Source of the DNA: Bacteroidia bacterium
GTDB taxonomy: Bacteria > Bacteroidota > Bacteroidia > Bacteroidales > Azobacteroidaceae
DNA length: 64,000 nt
Direction: 5' to 3'
Assembly: GCA_025996865.1 (NCBI GenBank)
Contig: BNTV01000013.1
Span: 1 to 64,000 of the forward strand
In this document: in pieces, positions 26,123 to 37,086 of the stretch
Numbering within the stretch: the first letter of the stretch is position 1
How the letters are laid out: every line of letters begins with the position of its first letter
The notes under the pieces: model-generated
What the model was told of the DNA's origin: nothing
The model's input: the letters and a program-made list of their open reading frames with translations, nothing else
Databases searched by the model: none
Made by a program: the position numbers and the translations under genes

Positions 26123-27991
26123 TCATTCTGACACACAGCGAACAGGGAAGCCGTACGGCCTGTAGTTGCTGGAGTTGTATATGGGATACACTGCCGTGCT
26201 AGTTGCGCTAAAGCTGTAGCCGTTGGTAGCACTGAACGATGATGATGACCAGTAGATGAGTTGGATACCCACATTGGTCAATACGCCCGTCAAGTTTTCA
26301 CGTAACCCGGAAGCGGGGAAGTACGGGGTGTTTAAGTTCTGCCGCCGCCATCCACTGGGAATAGGAGCGGTGCCATTTGCATTCCCGGTAGTAGCACCAG
26401 AAGCGCCAACTTTAGCGTAATCGCCACTGGCTTCAAACTCTTTGTTGGTAGGCATACGCCAGCGTTTGCCTTTGGGCGCCGCACCGATCTTTGTCAGGTA
26501 AACACAAATATCGCCCTTGCGAGCAGCAATAGTATCTTTACCGGTAAGCAGGTCATTGGTTATTGCAGTTAAATAGGTGCTGTCGCGAAGATAAGAAGTA
26601 AGTGTACCGGTTGCGTACGGAATGTCGGCATAATTAGCATAAGTAATATCATCGGTCGTCCATGTTTCATCAACTCCCGGGTTAGTCGGGAAATACGTTA
26701 CTCTTGACCAGGCAGAGCCATTTGCACCTGCCGGCGACATACCGACCAGACTGCCCCACTTGAAAAAGACGCCCTGATACTGCTCTTTGCTCTTGTCGTC
26801 GCTGTCGGCAAACGTCAGTTTCGTGCCGTCCCAATAGATGTTTGAACCTGCCCAGTGCAAACGAAGCGGCTCTTCCTGTTCAACTGTACTGTAATCGCTT
26901 ACCGTTACACCTTTAAATTCGATGGGTTTTTTACCAAACAGTTCAAACTGGAACGTATATTGGCGCTCCATTTCAAAGGCAATGGAAGAAGCATACGCAT
27001 CGCCCACAATGGCCGGAACAGGAACGGCATAAGTCCTGTTCACCGCACCGGCGCCATTTTCCCTGTAGGTAATCTCGATATAAAACCCGCCGGAAGGATC
27101 CGGGTCGCCACTGGCTACCAGGGTTGCCCTGTTCAAATCGGAAGGGTCGTTTTCCTGTGGAATAACGTAAAGCGCATCGACGTCACCGACAACGTAGTGC
27201 CAGGCGCCGTCACCGGCAACAACAGTGTCGGTAATATTTGCCGTCAGCTCAACAGTGCTTGCGCCGTCAGGCACCCAATGCGTCTGGTAGCCCGGCGAAG
27301 CGATGGTGGCATTGTCGGTCGGGTAAGGAAACGGATCCGTATCCTTGGGCACATAGTTCAAATCCAGCGTGGCTTTGCTCTTGACATTTTTCAACTTGAT
27401 GCTTGACACTATAAATTGCATCGAGCTTTCGCTCTTTGCCTGGAACAGGACACGCGAGAGGGCATGGCGGAAATTCAAAAGAACACCGCCCGCACCGTCC
27501 TGGGAAAAAGTACTGGAGCGACGGGCCACCAGCAAGTCTTTCTGGTCGGTAAGCGTGGTGGGCAACTCGTACGTGATGTTTGGCTGCCCGGCTGTTGCGT
27601 CATTTTGACCCGCCAGTGCTGCTACACCGTTGGTAACACCAAGCGCCGCTGTCGGGGAGAAAGCAAAGAAATTAACCGCGGCTGTTTCCGGCCAGAAGGC
27701 AGGCGGCGAGTAAGTCCAGCTTGTCGCGTTGCTGCCCACTACGAGAACGCCGTTGATAAGCACTCCCACTCCCGTTGACAGGGTGGTATCCGTAGCCAGC
27801 ACGGCAAAATCCGTAACGTCTTTGGCTTGAGTTGCTGCCGCACGGAGCGGTTTGTTTGCCCAGGGCTTAAACGTAATGGCTTGCCCGCTGCTGCCCGCGG
27901 CAGGCGCAGGAACTTCATCGAGGTCGTTGCTGCAACTGCCTGTTATTAACGCAATTGCAAGCATAATTAGAAAAAAAAGATTTCTTTTCAT
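26123..27991 (-). CDS. Fimbrillin-family lipoprotein with C-terminal FISUMP-like domain
   Basis: The 622-residue protein has a lipoprotein signal with lipidated Cys20 (ALITGSC), so it passes to the outer surface. The N-terminal half has the fimbrillin/Mfa-like pattern: ITFKPWANKPLRA, VNFFAFSP, KDLLVARRS and FRHALSRVLFQAKS. The C-terminal 230 residues resemble the FISUMP-type domain, with GKRWRMPTNKEFEA, GWRR...YFPASGLRE, YWSSSSFSATNGYSF and RPYGFPVRCVSE. In fimbrial loci of this order such proteins are structural or tip subunits. It follows the DUF5119 gene after a palindromic element that may moderate read-through. Confidence 0.82.
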   Translation of the reverse strand: MKRNLFFLIMLAIALITGSCSNDLDEVPAPAAGSSGQAITFKPWANKPLRAAATQAKDVTDFAVLATDTTLSTGVGVLINGVLVVGSNATSWTYSPPAFWPETAAVNFFAFSPTAALGVTNGVAALAGQNDATAGQPNITYELPTTLTDQKDLLVARRSSTFSQDGAGGVLLNFRHALSRVLFQAKSESSMQFIVSSIKLKNVKSKATLDLNYVPKDTDPFPYPTDNATIASPGYQTHWVPDGASTVELTANITDTVVAGDGAWHYVVGDVDALYVIPQENDPSDLNRATLVASGDPDPSGGFYIEITYRENGAGAVNRTYAVPVPAIVGDAYASSIAFEMERQYTFQFELFGKKPIEFKGVTVSDYSTVEQEEPLRLHWAGSNIYWDGTKLTFADSDDKSKEQYQGVFFKWGSLVGMSPAGANGSAWSRVTYFPTNPGVDETWTTDDITYANYADIPYATGTLTSYLRDSTYLTAITNDLLTGKDTIAARKGDICVYLTKIGAAPKGKRWRMPTNKEFEASGDYAKVGASGATTGNANGTAPIPSGWRRQNLNTPYFPASGLRENLTGVLTNVGIQLIYWSSSSFSATNGYSFSATSTAVYPIYNSSNYRPYGFPVRCVSE

Positions 27992-28066
27992 CTTTGTAAA
28001 AAATTAAATTTAAAAATTACCTTAAAAAACTCACTATCTGTTTTTGCAAAATACAGTCAAAATCAT

Positions 28067-28154
28067 TACCCCCAACCCCCTGAAGGGGGCTTTAGTGTCT
28101 GCGATGATGCACACTGTGCTGCGCCAAAGCCCCCTTCAGGGGGTTGGGGGGTTA
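28067..28154. repeat. Palindromic element between the fimbrillin and DUF5119 genes
   Basis: TACCCCCAACCCCCTGAAGG... is mirrored by ...CCTTCAGGGGGTTGGGGG followed by GTTA, giving about 26-bp arms around a 34-base loop. The right end supplies the stop codon of the DUF5119 gene (28152-28154). A long stable hairpin here could attenuate transcription into the fimbrillin gene. Confidence 0.75.
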
Positions 28155-29331
28155 CCTGACCGGCAGCGGCACCACCACATTGTCGTAGTCTCCCACGTCA
28201 ATAATAAAGGTGCCGTCGCCCGGCTCGTCGGGAATCACTAACCGTCCTTCGTTTTGAAGCACAATATCATATCCGCTGTTTTGCAGCCGCCAGGCTGCCT
28301 GTTCTTCAAGGGTGCCGTTTTCACCCAGCGCCCCCGCCAGCTGTTCGCGCACCGTTTCTTCCCAGGTGCCGTAATAATACCCGTGCCTGACGGAAACGAC
28401 CCCCACGGTAAGCCGGTTGCGAAAGTGTTCGATATCAGCCGGGCCGAAGGTGCAGAATGTTCCCGTAATGGAATCATCCGCCCAGATTACCCGTCCCTTC
28501 TGATTGCCGAACAGCACGGTGGCGGGTTCGACACCTTTCACCCCGTCGCCCATCCGGTAAGCCGCCGACATGCCCGATATGGCGCCATAAGCGCCGGCGA
28601 TATTTTCTACGCCTTCCACGTTCCGAATCAAAAAAGTAAACTCCCGGAGCACGTTCTGCGGATAAAAATGCAGATACTGTGTCTGTCCGGGAACGGGCCG
28701 GACGGTGAAAAGCGAATCGTTGCGCGTCACAAAGAAATTGTAGGGATAAGGCTCGGAAACGGTGTTTTCCTCCGTTTCGCCCGCTGCCGCCCGGACCGAT
28801 GCGCTGTTCGGCCCGTAAGAATTGTACAGGCCGGTAGCCGGTGCGCTGTAAGCCTCAAACAGATCCAGGCTGTTTTCGTTGCGAAAATAAATATATTCGT
28901 TGCCGTAATAATCGTAACAGAGCGGGATATAGGGAATGTTGCCGGGTATGTTCATCCGTCCGCCGTCCACGGGAAGGTCGGCGCGTTCGTAGCGTTGCAG
29001 GCCGTTTTGGGCAAACAGGTGGGCGACCATCCCCTTTTGAGGCTTGTCCGCAGGGTCGATGCCGTCCCAATGAATGACGACCTCGACGGCAAACGCATCC
29101 CCGCAGGGATCATCTGCGCTCAGTTCCCGGTTTTCGCAGGAACAAAACAACAGCAGGTACAGGGTGAAAGGTAAAAGGTACAGGGTGCACGGTACACGGT
29201 AAACGGTATAAGGTTGCCAATACCGGTCGTGCACCGTGTACCCTTCACCTTTTACCTTATTTGCAGCGGCCTCTCCCCTCTCCTTGAGGAGAGGGGCAGG
29301 GGGTGAGGATATATTGATATTGCGACTCATT

Positions 29332-29339
<8 letters not shown>
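28152..29339 (-). CDS. DUF5119 family lipoprotein of the fimbrial locus
   Basis: The mature part (from about residue 68) matches DUF5119: CENRELSADDPCGDAFAVEVVIHWDG, IPGNIPYIPLCYDYYGNEYIYFRNE in pieces, VLREFTFLIRNVEGVENI and a C-terminal FIIDVGDYDNVVVPLP. Such proteins lie between DUF3575 and fimbrillin genes in many Bacteroides loci and are probably assembly or accessory parts. The start overlaps the DUF3575 stop (ATGATTGA), pointing to 29339. The N-terminus is odd: residues 11-25 are encoded by a CCCCTCTCC palindrome and residues 27-66, including the hydrophobic signal core, by a tandem repeat. 395 residues. Confidence 0.8.
29168..29310. repeat. Repeat cluster inside the 5' end of the DUF5119 gene
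   Basis: Two parts are seen. First, a near-perfect 26-bp inverted repeat with arms at 29168-29193 and 29233-29258, built of AAGGTAAAAGGT and CACGGT units that also run in tandem. Second, a CCCCTCTCC-TTGA-GGAGAGGGG palindrome (about 29276-29300) followed by GCAGGGGGTGAGG. Both are common interspersed repeat types, here translated as part of the protein. Confidence 0.75.
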
Positions 29340-30735
<1,396 letters not shown>

Positions 30736-30770
30736 AATCGTGCATTTCAAATTGTTTGTCAAAATCGCTG

Positions 30771-30778
30771 CAAATGTA
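30771..30778 (-). promoter_or_regulatory. -7 element of the fimbrial operon
   Basis: TACATTTG on the minus strand is a full TAnnTTTG match, 35 bases before the ATG at 30735. The -33 region is AT-rich with no clear TTTG. Confidence 0.55.
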
Positions 30779-31057
30779 AGTATTATTTTTAAATAAAAAT
30801 GCGAAATGAATAATTATTTAAACAAAAAATGAGTATTTTATTAAATTTCTCAAATTTATAAGGTTTTCACGCCTGATTATCCGGGAAAATACACAATTAT
30901 TAGATTCTTTCAGAGTAAATATTTTGTAGAATGGGTGAAAAAACGGGTTTGGCTGTTTTTTATTCATGTTTGACAATAAAATTGGGGTGTTTGCGGCAGC
31001 TATTGCATGGATGCCGGGAAATGTGAACGTAAATGAGGTGTTTACGCTTTTCGTCAG

Positions 31058-31232
31058 ATGTCTCGACTTCGCACCTTCGGCGCTTCGCTCGACATGACGC
31101 CAATGTATATTATTGAGGGAGAGTGGGAAAGATTAGGGCGGCGAAGCCGCCCTAATCTTTCCCACTCTCTTGTTTTCTCCCAAAGGGTATCGTCATGTCG
31201 AGCGGAGCACCGAAGGTGCGGAGTCGAGACAT
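31058..31232. mobile_element. Palindromic element with GGCGGC-GAA-GCCGCC core, second copy type
   Basis: Outer arms GATGTCTCGACTTCGCACC (from 31058) and the mirrored GGTGCGGAGTCGAGACATC (to 31232) enclose a perfect 24-bp stem (31119-31142 with 31146-31169) closed by the same GGCGGC-GAA-GCCGCC loop as the element at 25311. The core stem sequence beyond that loop is different. No gene. The AT-rich stretch 30800-31057 before it holds nothing that I can support. Confidence 0.75.
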
Positions 31233-31262
31233 CTCCTGTTCAATGCACAAAACCGTGCCGAT

Positions 31263-31385
31263 GGGTGTACGACAAATTTCCCAATTAGTGTTTAACGATT
31301 ATCAGGAGATGTCTCCACTCGCTGCGCTCGGTCGACAGGAGCACCGAAGGTGCGAAGTCGAGACATCCCATGATGATCGTTAAAC
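31263..31385. mobile_element. Truncated or rearranged copy of the 41-bp-arm element
   Basis: The complete 41-base left arm is at 31263-31303, followed by GGAGATGTCTCCACTCGCTG, a GCACCGAAGGTGC sub-palindrome and only a stub of the right arm, GATGATCGTTAAAC (31372-31385). The large central stem is missing, so this is a deleted or hybrid copy. A CGTCATTGCGAG fragment follows at 31429-31440. Confidence 0.7.
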
Positions 31386-31446
31386 AGCTAAATTTTTCAC
31401 AACACCGCAAAAAAAAATATTTTCCTGTCGTCATTGCGAGACCCTT

Positions 31447-32889
31447 TTACAAATTATTCAACAACCCCGCTTTCCCGTCGTTGATTAATTTCAAAATCAA
31501 CTCCCCAAACAAGGTATTCGCCCAGGCAAACCAAGCGCGGGTAAATTTTTCAGGATTGTCCTTGTGAAAGCTTTCATGCATGAATCCGGTATCTGCATCG
31601 GTGTCGCGAAGCGTCCGGATGCAATATTTGATTTCAGCGTCGTTTTGTGAAGTCATCGCCCGCATAATCAGACTCATCGGCCAAATCATATCGAATCCGA
31701 TATGAGGACCGCCGATGCCTTCCGCCGCTTTTCCTTTGTAAAAATAGGGATTATCGGCGCTCAGGACAAACTTCCGGGTGTTTTGATAAACAGGATCGTT
31801 GAGGTTCACGCCCCCCAAGTAGGGAAGTCCCAAAAGACTGGGGATATTGGCATCGTCCATAAACAGTTGATTGCCAAACCCATCGGCTTCAAAAGCATAG
31901 ATTTTTCCGTAATTGAGATGCTCTCTTACCGCATAACGTTCGATGGCGGATTGAACTTCCTGCGCCAAATCCGAACAAGTTTTGGCAAAAGTTTTATCAC
32001 CTGTAACTTTCTCCGATATTTCCGCCAATTGTTTTAAGGAAGTGACTGCAAATAAATTAGATGGAATCAGATAACCATAAATGGTTGCATCGTCCGAAGG
32101 GCGGAAAGCCGAGAAAATCAAACCAACGGGTTTCGCAGGGTTGCCTTTGCCGTCGTTCGACATGGTATCGGTTTGCCGTTCTGTAACTCGTTCGAAACGA
32201 TAAGGACCAAGTCCTTCTTTCCGTTGCTGCTGTTTAAAAGTCTCCACAATCAACGCAGCGGCTTTTTGCCAATCCGGTGAAAAAACGGTAGCATCGCCGG
32301 AAATTTTCCAGTAATGATAAGCAAGTCGCACGGCATAGCAGAGCGAATCAATTTCCCATTTCCGTTCGTGCAATTCCGGTTTCATGGTTGTCAGGTCGGA
32401 TTCCCACTCGCTGCCTGTCGGTCCGTCATTGAACGCATTGGCATAAGGGTCGATTAAGACGCATTGGGTTTGCCGGTTAATCACTCCGGCTATCAGCCGG
32501 CGCAAAGGTTCGTCGTTTTTCATCAGGTTCAGGTACGGCCACACCTGGGCGGACGAGTCGCGCAACCACATGGCGTGGATATCGCCCGTGTAAACGAAAG
32601 TATCCGGCCGGTTGCCGATGGTTCGAAAATGTACGGTTGTATCCAAGGTATTGGGGAAACAATTTTCAAACATCCAGGCTAATTTCGGGTCTTTGAGTTT
32701 CTTTTTTACCGTAATGATCGTTTCTTCCACGGCTTTGGAAGTAAAATTTCTTTTTGAGATTTCAGGTCTTTTCGAAACAAAAGGATTTCCGGCGGAAAAC
32801 GACGATGCGTTTGCCCATATTTTTCCGTTCACAGCCAAAGCGGCTAAACCTAATCCGCTTTTTTTAATAAATTCTCTGCGTGTAGTCAT
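31447..32889 (-). CDS. Glycoside hydrolase family 125 (exo-alpha-1,6-mannosidase)
   Basis: GH125 enzymes remove alpha-1,6-linked mannose from the end of glycans by inversion. Family blocks seen are [47 protein letters not shown] with the likely general acid Asp181, and [16 protein letters not shown]. The N-terminus ([18 protein letters not shown]) is a twin-arginine-like export signal, so the enzyme probably acts in the periplasm. 480 residues. It precedes a GIN-domain lipoprotein gene on the other side by 12 bases on the same strand. No PUL surrounds it. Confidence 0.92.
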   Translation of the reverse strand: MTTRREFIKKSGLGLAALAVNGKIWANASSFSAGNPFVSKRPEISKRNFTSKAVEETIITVKKKLKDPKLAWMFENCFPNTLDTTVHFRTIGNRPDTFVYTGDIHAMWLRDSSAQVWPYLNLMKNDEPLRRLIAGVINRQTQCVLIDPYANAFNDGPTGSEWESDLTTMKPELHERKWEIDSLCYAVRLAYHYWKISGDATVFSPDWQKAAALIVETFKQQQRKEGLGPYRFERVTERQTDTMSNDGKGNPAKPVGLIFSAFRPSDDATIYGYLIPSNLFAVTSLKQLAEISEKVTGDKTFAKTCSDLAQEVQSAIERYAVREHLNYGKIYAFEADGFGNQLFMDDANIPSLLGLPYLGGVNLNDPVYQNTRKFVLSADNPYFYKGKAAEGIGGPHIGFDMIWPMSLIMRAMTSQNDAEIKYCIRTLRDTDADTGFMHESFHKDNPEKFTRAWFAWANTLFGELILKLINDGKAGLLNNL

Positions 32890-32901
32890 TTTATATTTGT
32901 T

Positions 32902-33639
32902 TTATTCGGTTTGTTTTATTTTTCCGCTTCCGGAAACAGAAGAATTGACGGATTCCGGAATGCCTTTGTATTTTATGTTTCCCGAACCGGAAACAGAGGC
33001 GTCTAATTTTCCTTTCGGATATGCTTCGATGTTTCCCGAACCGGAAACGTTACATGTCAGGGATTGTATCAAAAAATCAAACGCTTTGATGTTGCCCGAA
33101 CCGCTAATCGAAAAAGAGGATTCTTTGGCAGCTCCAATTAATTGGACATTTCCCGAGCCGGAAATGTTTGCCTTCAGATTCTCGCATAACAAACTGTCGG
33201 TGAGAATGTTTCCCGAACCGGAAATATTCATGTCGAAATTTACGGCATTGACTTCTCCCCGCAAATAGAGTTCTCCCGATCCATGAACATGCGCTTTTTT
33301 CAAATTCCTTGAATGGGTATAAATCGTCAATTGAGTCGGCTGGATCACTGAATCGGGCTTTGTATCGATAATCAATTTATTGCCTTCTATTCTTATGTCC
33401 AATGCAGGCAAAATGTTATCATCGGTGTTGATTTGCAGATAGGGACTGGAATCGGAGAATTGTTGGTAAACAACATGGGCGGCAAGTCCTACTACGATTT
33501 CATCATAATCCGTGATGCTAATCTCTTTATTAACAATCTGGTAATTTCCGTAAGTTGAATGTTTTAACGAAAAATTACAGGCAGAGACAATGGGGAGTGT
33601 CATAGCCATAAATGCGAATAATCGGGTAAATTTTTCCAT
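32902..33639 (-). CDS. GIN-domain (DUF2807) lipoprotein
   Basis: The 245-residue product has a lipoprotein signal (PIVSAC, Cys21) and a right-handed beta-helix of the head-GIN type. About seven rungs carry SGSGNI or a variant (HGSGEL, ISGSGNI, ISGSGNV, VSGSGNI, VSGSGKI) at intervals of roughly 20 residues from about residue 120 to the end. The family is common at the Bacteroidota surface, without a settled function. It lies between the GH125 and MBL genes on the same strand. Confidence 0.88.
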   Translation of the reverse strand: MEKFTRLFAFMAMTLPIVSACNFSLKHSTYGNYQIVNKEISITDYDEIVVGLAAHVVYQQFSDSSPYLQINTDDNILPALDIRIEGNKLIIDTKPDSVIQPTQLTIYTHSRNLKKAHVHGSGELYLRGEVNAVNFDMNISGSGNILTDSLLCENLKANISGSGNVQLIGAAKESSFSISGSGNIKAFDFLIQSLTCNVSGSGNIEAYPKGKLDASVSGSGNIKYKGIPESVNSSVSGSGKIKQTE

Positions 33640-33655
33640 TGAATGATATTATTTT

Positions 33656-34444
33656 TTATTGTAAAAGAATTGCTTCCGGTTCATAAGCGTCGTGGTAAAA
33701 TATATATTTTACATATTTTCCGCCCGTCCATTCTTTAATTGTTTTTTTGGCGGCAAGGGATTCCAGCGGTTCAATATCGTAGGCTGAAATCCAGCTGTCG
33801 GAAAAATTGGCTTTTGTCGGAATCACATCACCGGGAAAAAGCAATATTTCCTTGTTTCCCAATTCAATAAACGAAACAATTTGGCCTTTCGTATGTCCGT
33901 CAAAAAGGGAGAGATTGAAACCTTCAAATAATTCGTAATCGCCGTCAATCCGTTCGACTAATCCGGCTTTCCAAACCGGAATCATATCCTGTTGCCGGAA
34001 AGAATGTATTTCCAATTCATTGGGATTCATATAATTATCCCATTGAGTCTTGCTTACCCAATGCCGGGCCTCCGGGAAAGTAATGTTCAGTTTTTCGTCC
34101 CGGGTATAGGTACAAGCGCCGCAATGATCAAAATGCAGGTGAGAAAGTACAACATCCGTCACTTGTTCCGGTTCAAAACCTTGTAAACGAATCAAATCCG
34201 TCAATTCTTCCAAATGTTGAAAATGGTAATAGGATAATTTTCCCAAATTTTTGACGCCGATTCCGGTGTCCAGCAAAACAACCCGTTTTTCGTTCCAAAC
34301 CAACAAGCAATTCATCGCCAACAGACAAATTCCCTCATTATCAGCTTCGTACATTCTTTTCCATGCCCGTTTGGGAATGGCGCCGAACATAGCTCCTCCA
34401 TCAGCCTCAAAAAAACCTGTCTTCAAAATTCGGTATTGAACCAT
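33656..34444 (-). CDS. MBL-fold metallo-hydrolase
   Basis: The 262-residue cytoplasmic protein has the metallo-beta-lactamase metal site His102-x-His104-x-Asp106-His107 in LSHLHFDHCGA, with later ligands in FDGHTKGQIVSF and the final IFYHDAYEPE. Its shape resembles the quorum-quenching lactonase/phosphodiesterase-like branch, but the substrate is unknown. The ATG at 34444 (MVQYRILKTGFFEADGG) is used; the upstream extension crosses the promoter region. It shares a very short divergent promoter region with rfbD. Confidence 0.85.
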   Translation of the reverse strand: MVQYRILKTGFFEADGGAMFGAIPKRAWKRMYEADNEGICLLAMNCLLVWNEKRVVLLDTGIGVKNLGKLSYYHFQHLEELTDLIRLQGFEPEQVTDVVLSHLHFDHCGACTYTRDEKLNITFPEARHWVSKTQWDNYMNPNELEIHSFRQQDMIPVWKAGLVERIDGDYELFEGFNLSLFDGHTKGQIVSFIELGNKEILLFPGDVIPTKANFSDSWISAYDIEPLESLAAKKTIKEWTGGKYVKYIFYHDAYEPEAILLQ

Positions 34445-34452
34445 ATTATTTG

Positions 34453-34470
34453 TATTTTTGCACAAAATTA
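34453..34470. promoter_or_regulatory. Facing -7 elements of the MBL and rfbD promoters
   Basis: TATTTTTG (34453-34460, plus strand) and TAATTTTG (34470-34463, minus strand) both match TAnnTTTG and lie two bases apart in opposite directions, each pointing to its own gene. Polymerases at the two sites would exclude each other. Confidence 0.55.
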
Positions 34471-34480
34471 ATAAAAAAGA

Positions 34481-35347
34481 ATGGGAAAAAAAATTCTGAT
34501 TACAGGTGCGAATGGGCAATTGGGCAATGAATTACAAAAACTCGCGTCCGATTATCCTCAATTTGAATTTTTTCTGACGGATATTGACACGTTAAATCTC
34601 TGTGACAAAGCAGAAATGAAGTCTTTTTTCGACGGAAATCCGATGGATTATATTATCAATTGCGCCGCTTACACGGCTGTTGACAGGGCTGAAGAGGAGG
34701 TCGAAAATTGCTATAAAGTCAACCGGGATGCGGTACAAAACATAGCTGAATCGGTGCAAAAACAAACCCGGATTATCCATATTTCAACGGATTATGTTTT
34801 CGATGGAACCGGAAAGACGCCTCTGAGAGAATCAGACCGGACGAATCCGCAATCGGTTTACGGAAAAAGTAAATTAGCCGGCGAACAAATACTGATGGAA
34901 ATCAAACCGGAAAGTATTGTCATCCGGACAGCTTGGTTGTATTCGCCGTTCGGTAATAATTTTGTTAAAACCATGATTCGCCTCGGCAAAGAACGGGATT
35001 CCCTGAATGTAGTAAACGACCAGACCGGAACGCCAACTCATGCCGCCGATTTGGCGAAAGCTGTTTTGGACATTATAATATGGAGTGAAGAAAAAAATAT
35101 TTTCCCCGCCGGAATATATCATTACAGCAACGAAGGCGTCTGTTCGTGGTACGGTTTCACTTTGAAAATCCATGAATTAGCGGGAATAACGGCCGGAAAA
35201 GTGCATCCCGTTCCGACTTCGGAATATCCGACGAAAGCTCCAAGACCGATGTACAGTGTATTAGATAAAAATAAAATAAAATCAACGTTTCAAATTGAAA
35301 TTCCCGAATGGGAGGAGAGTTTAGAACGAATGATGAAAAGACAATGA
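34481..35347 (+). CDS. rfbD: dTDP-4-dehydrorhamnose reductase
   Basis: RfbD makes dTDP-L-rhamnose, the donor for rhamnose in surface polysaccharide. The Rossmann start [10 protein letters not shown], the STDYVFDG active-site loop and the catalytic pair in [11 protein letters not shown] are present; the C-terminal [12 protein letters not shown] is typical. 288 residues. rfbA, rfbB and rfbC are not next to it. Its stop overlaps the prfC start by four bases (ATGA), so they are probably translated together. Confidence 0.94.
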   Translation: MGKKILITGANGQLGNELQKLASDYPQFEFFLTDIDTLNLCDKAEMKSFFDGNPMDYIINCAAYTAVDRAEEEVENCYKVNRDAVQNIAESVQKQTRIIHISTDYVFDGTGKTPLRESDRTNPQSVYGKSKLAGEQILMEIKPESIVIRTAWLYSPFGNNFVKTMIRLGKERDSLNVVNDQTGTPTHAADLAKAVLDIIIWSEEKNIFPAGIYHYSNEGVCSWYGFTLKIHELAGITAGKVHPVPTSEYPTKAPRPMYSVLDKNKIKSTFQIEIPEWEESLERMMKRQ

Positions 35348-37002
35348 GCGAATTAACAACAGAAATCCAAAGGCGAAGAACTTTCGCCATCATCTCCCAC
35401 CCCGATGCGGGAAAAACAACGCTGACGGAAAAGTTACTGCTTTTCGGCGGCGCAATTCACGTAGCCGGCGCCGTCAAATCCAACAAAATCCGTAAAACGG
35501 CGACATCCGACTGGATGGAAATCGAAAAACAACGCGGTATTTCCGTGGCGACGTCCGTCATGGGATTTGATTATGAAGGTTACAAAATCAACATCCTCGA
35601 TACGCCCGGACACCAGGATTTTGCCGAAGATACTTACCGCACCTTGACCGCGGTGGACAGCGTGATTATCGTCGTGGACATCGCCAAAGGCGTGGAAGCC
35701 CAGACCCGGAAACTCATGGAAGTCTGCCGGATGCGGAAAACGCCGGTCATGATTTTCGTCAATAAAATGGACCGTGACGGAATTGACCCTTTTGATTTGT
35801 TGGACGAATTGGAACAGGAATTGCAAATTCACGTCCGGCCGCTGTCCTGGCCTATTGAAATGGGAACGAAGTTCAAAGGCGTTTATAATATTTACGAAGA
35901 AAAACTGGATTTATATACGCCGAGCAAACAAACGATTACGGAATCCGTTGAATTCAAAGATCTTGGCAGTCCGGAATTAGAAAAACATATCGGAGAGCAA
36001 GAAGCGGAAAAATTGCGTGCAGACCTGGATTTGATTGAAGGGGTTTATGAGCCGTTACCCCCCCGCCCCCTGAAGGGGGAGCAGGACAGTGAAATTGGTA
36101 ATAATGCTGCGGAAAAGTCCCCTTTAGGGGATTTAGGGGTACAATATCTGAAAGGCAATTTGGCTCCCGTTTTTTTCGGTTCGGCTTTAAATAATTTCGG
36201 GGTAAAAGAATTGTTGGAATGTTTTATCCGAATCGCTCCGTTTCCCCGTCCGGTGCAGGCTGAGGAAAAATTAATCATTCCCGGAGAAGACCCGTTTTCG
36301 GGCTTTATTTTCAAGATTCACGCCAATATGGATCCCAACCACCGGAGTTGTATCGCTTTCCTGAAAATCTGTTCGGGACGTTTCGAACGGAACACCAATT
36401 ACAAGCATGTGCGTTTCGACAAAATGATGAAATTTACCTCGGCGACTGCTTTTATGGCGCAGAAAAAAGAAACGGTCGATGAGGCTTATGCCGGCGATAT
36501 TATCGGTTTGCCCGATACCGGGAATTTCAAAATCGGCGATACGATTACCGCAGGTGAAAACCTGCATTTCAAAGGTTTACCGAGTTTTTCGCCGGAAATG
36601 TTCAAATACATCGAAAATGCCGATCCGATGAAAGCCAAGCAATTGAACAAAGGTATCGACCAGTTGATGGGAGAAGGTGTTGCCCAATTATTTATCAATC
36701 AATACAATGGACGAAAAATCATCGGAACGGTAGGCCAATTGCAATTTGAAGTCATTCAGTACCGCTTACTGCACGAATACGGCGCCCGGTGCAAATGGGA
36801 ACCGCTGCATTTGTACAAAGCCTGTTGGATTGAAAGCGATTCCACCGAAGCCTTGGAAAATTTCAAGAAACGAAAATACCAGTATATGGCTGTCGATAAG
36901 GAAGGTAGAGACGTTTTTCTGGCCGATTCGGCGTATGTGTTGCAGATGGCGCAGCAGGATTTTAAGGATATTCGGTTTCATTTTAGTTCGGAGTTTTCGT
37001 GA
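35344..37002 (+). CDS. prfC: Peptide chain release factor 3, with an in-frame palindromic element
   Basis: RF3 is the GTPase that recycles RF1/RF2 from the ribosome. G motifs are HPDAGKTT (P-loop), GISVATSV (switch I), DTPGHQDF and NKMDRDG. The start at 35344 ([11 protein letters not shown]) overlaps rfbD. The product is 552 residues, longer than the usual 525-530. The excess is residues about 238-266, encoded by an 86-base palindromic repeat at 36056-36141 that keeps the frame; this separates the usual ...IEGVYEP from [20 protein letters not shown]. The rest is intact through the C-terminal domain, so the protein is likely functional. Confidence 0.94.
   Translation: MSELTTEIQRRRTFAIISHPDAGKTTLTEKLLLFGGAIHVAGAVKSNKIRKTATSDWMEIEKQRGISVATSVMGFDYEGYKINILDTPGHQDFAEDTYRTLTAVDSVIIVVDIAKGVEAQTRKLMEVCRMRKTPVMIFVNKMDRDGIDPFDLLDELEQELQIHVRPLSWPIEMGTKFKGVYNIYEEKLDLYTPSKQTITESVEFKDLGSPELEKHIGEQEAEKLRADLDLIEGVYEPLPPRPLKGEQDSEIGNNAAEKSPLGDLGVQYLKGNLAPVFFGSALNNFGVKELLECFIRIAPFPRPVQAEEKLIIPGEDPFSGFIFKIHANMDPNHRSCIAFLKICSGRFERNTNYKHVRFDKMMKFTSATAFMAQKKETVDEAYAGDIIGLPDTGNFKIGDTITAGENLHFKGLPSFSPEMFKYIENADPMKAKQLNKGIDQLMGEGVAQLFINQYNGRKIIGTVGQLQFEVIQYRLLHEYGARCKWEPLHLYKACWIESDSTEALENFKKRKYQYMAVDKEGRDVFLADSAYVLQMAQQDFKDIRFHFSSEFS
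36056..36141. mobile_element. Palindromic element inserted in frame in prfC
   Basis: The element runs from TACCCCCCC to GGGGTA and contains CCCCCTGAAGGGGG near the left end and TCCCCTTTAGGGGATTTAGG near the right. Its last 25 bases match the copy at 43178-43263 almost exactly. If TA is the duplicated target, the net gain is 84 bases, exactly 28 codons. Confidence 0.8.
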
Positions 37003-37086
37003 TAGAAATATAGTGTGCGGACTTTGGATTATTTTTTGAAAAAAATTCTTATCTTTACAGCATTAAATTGAAAAATAACAACGATT

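Noticed and set aside
28254..29174. 306-codon plus-strand frame opposite the DUF5119 gene
   Set aside because: The opposite strand encodes a recognisable family in an operon with coupled start; this frame has none of these.
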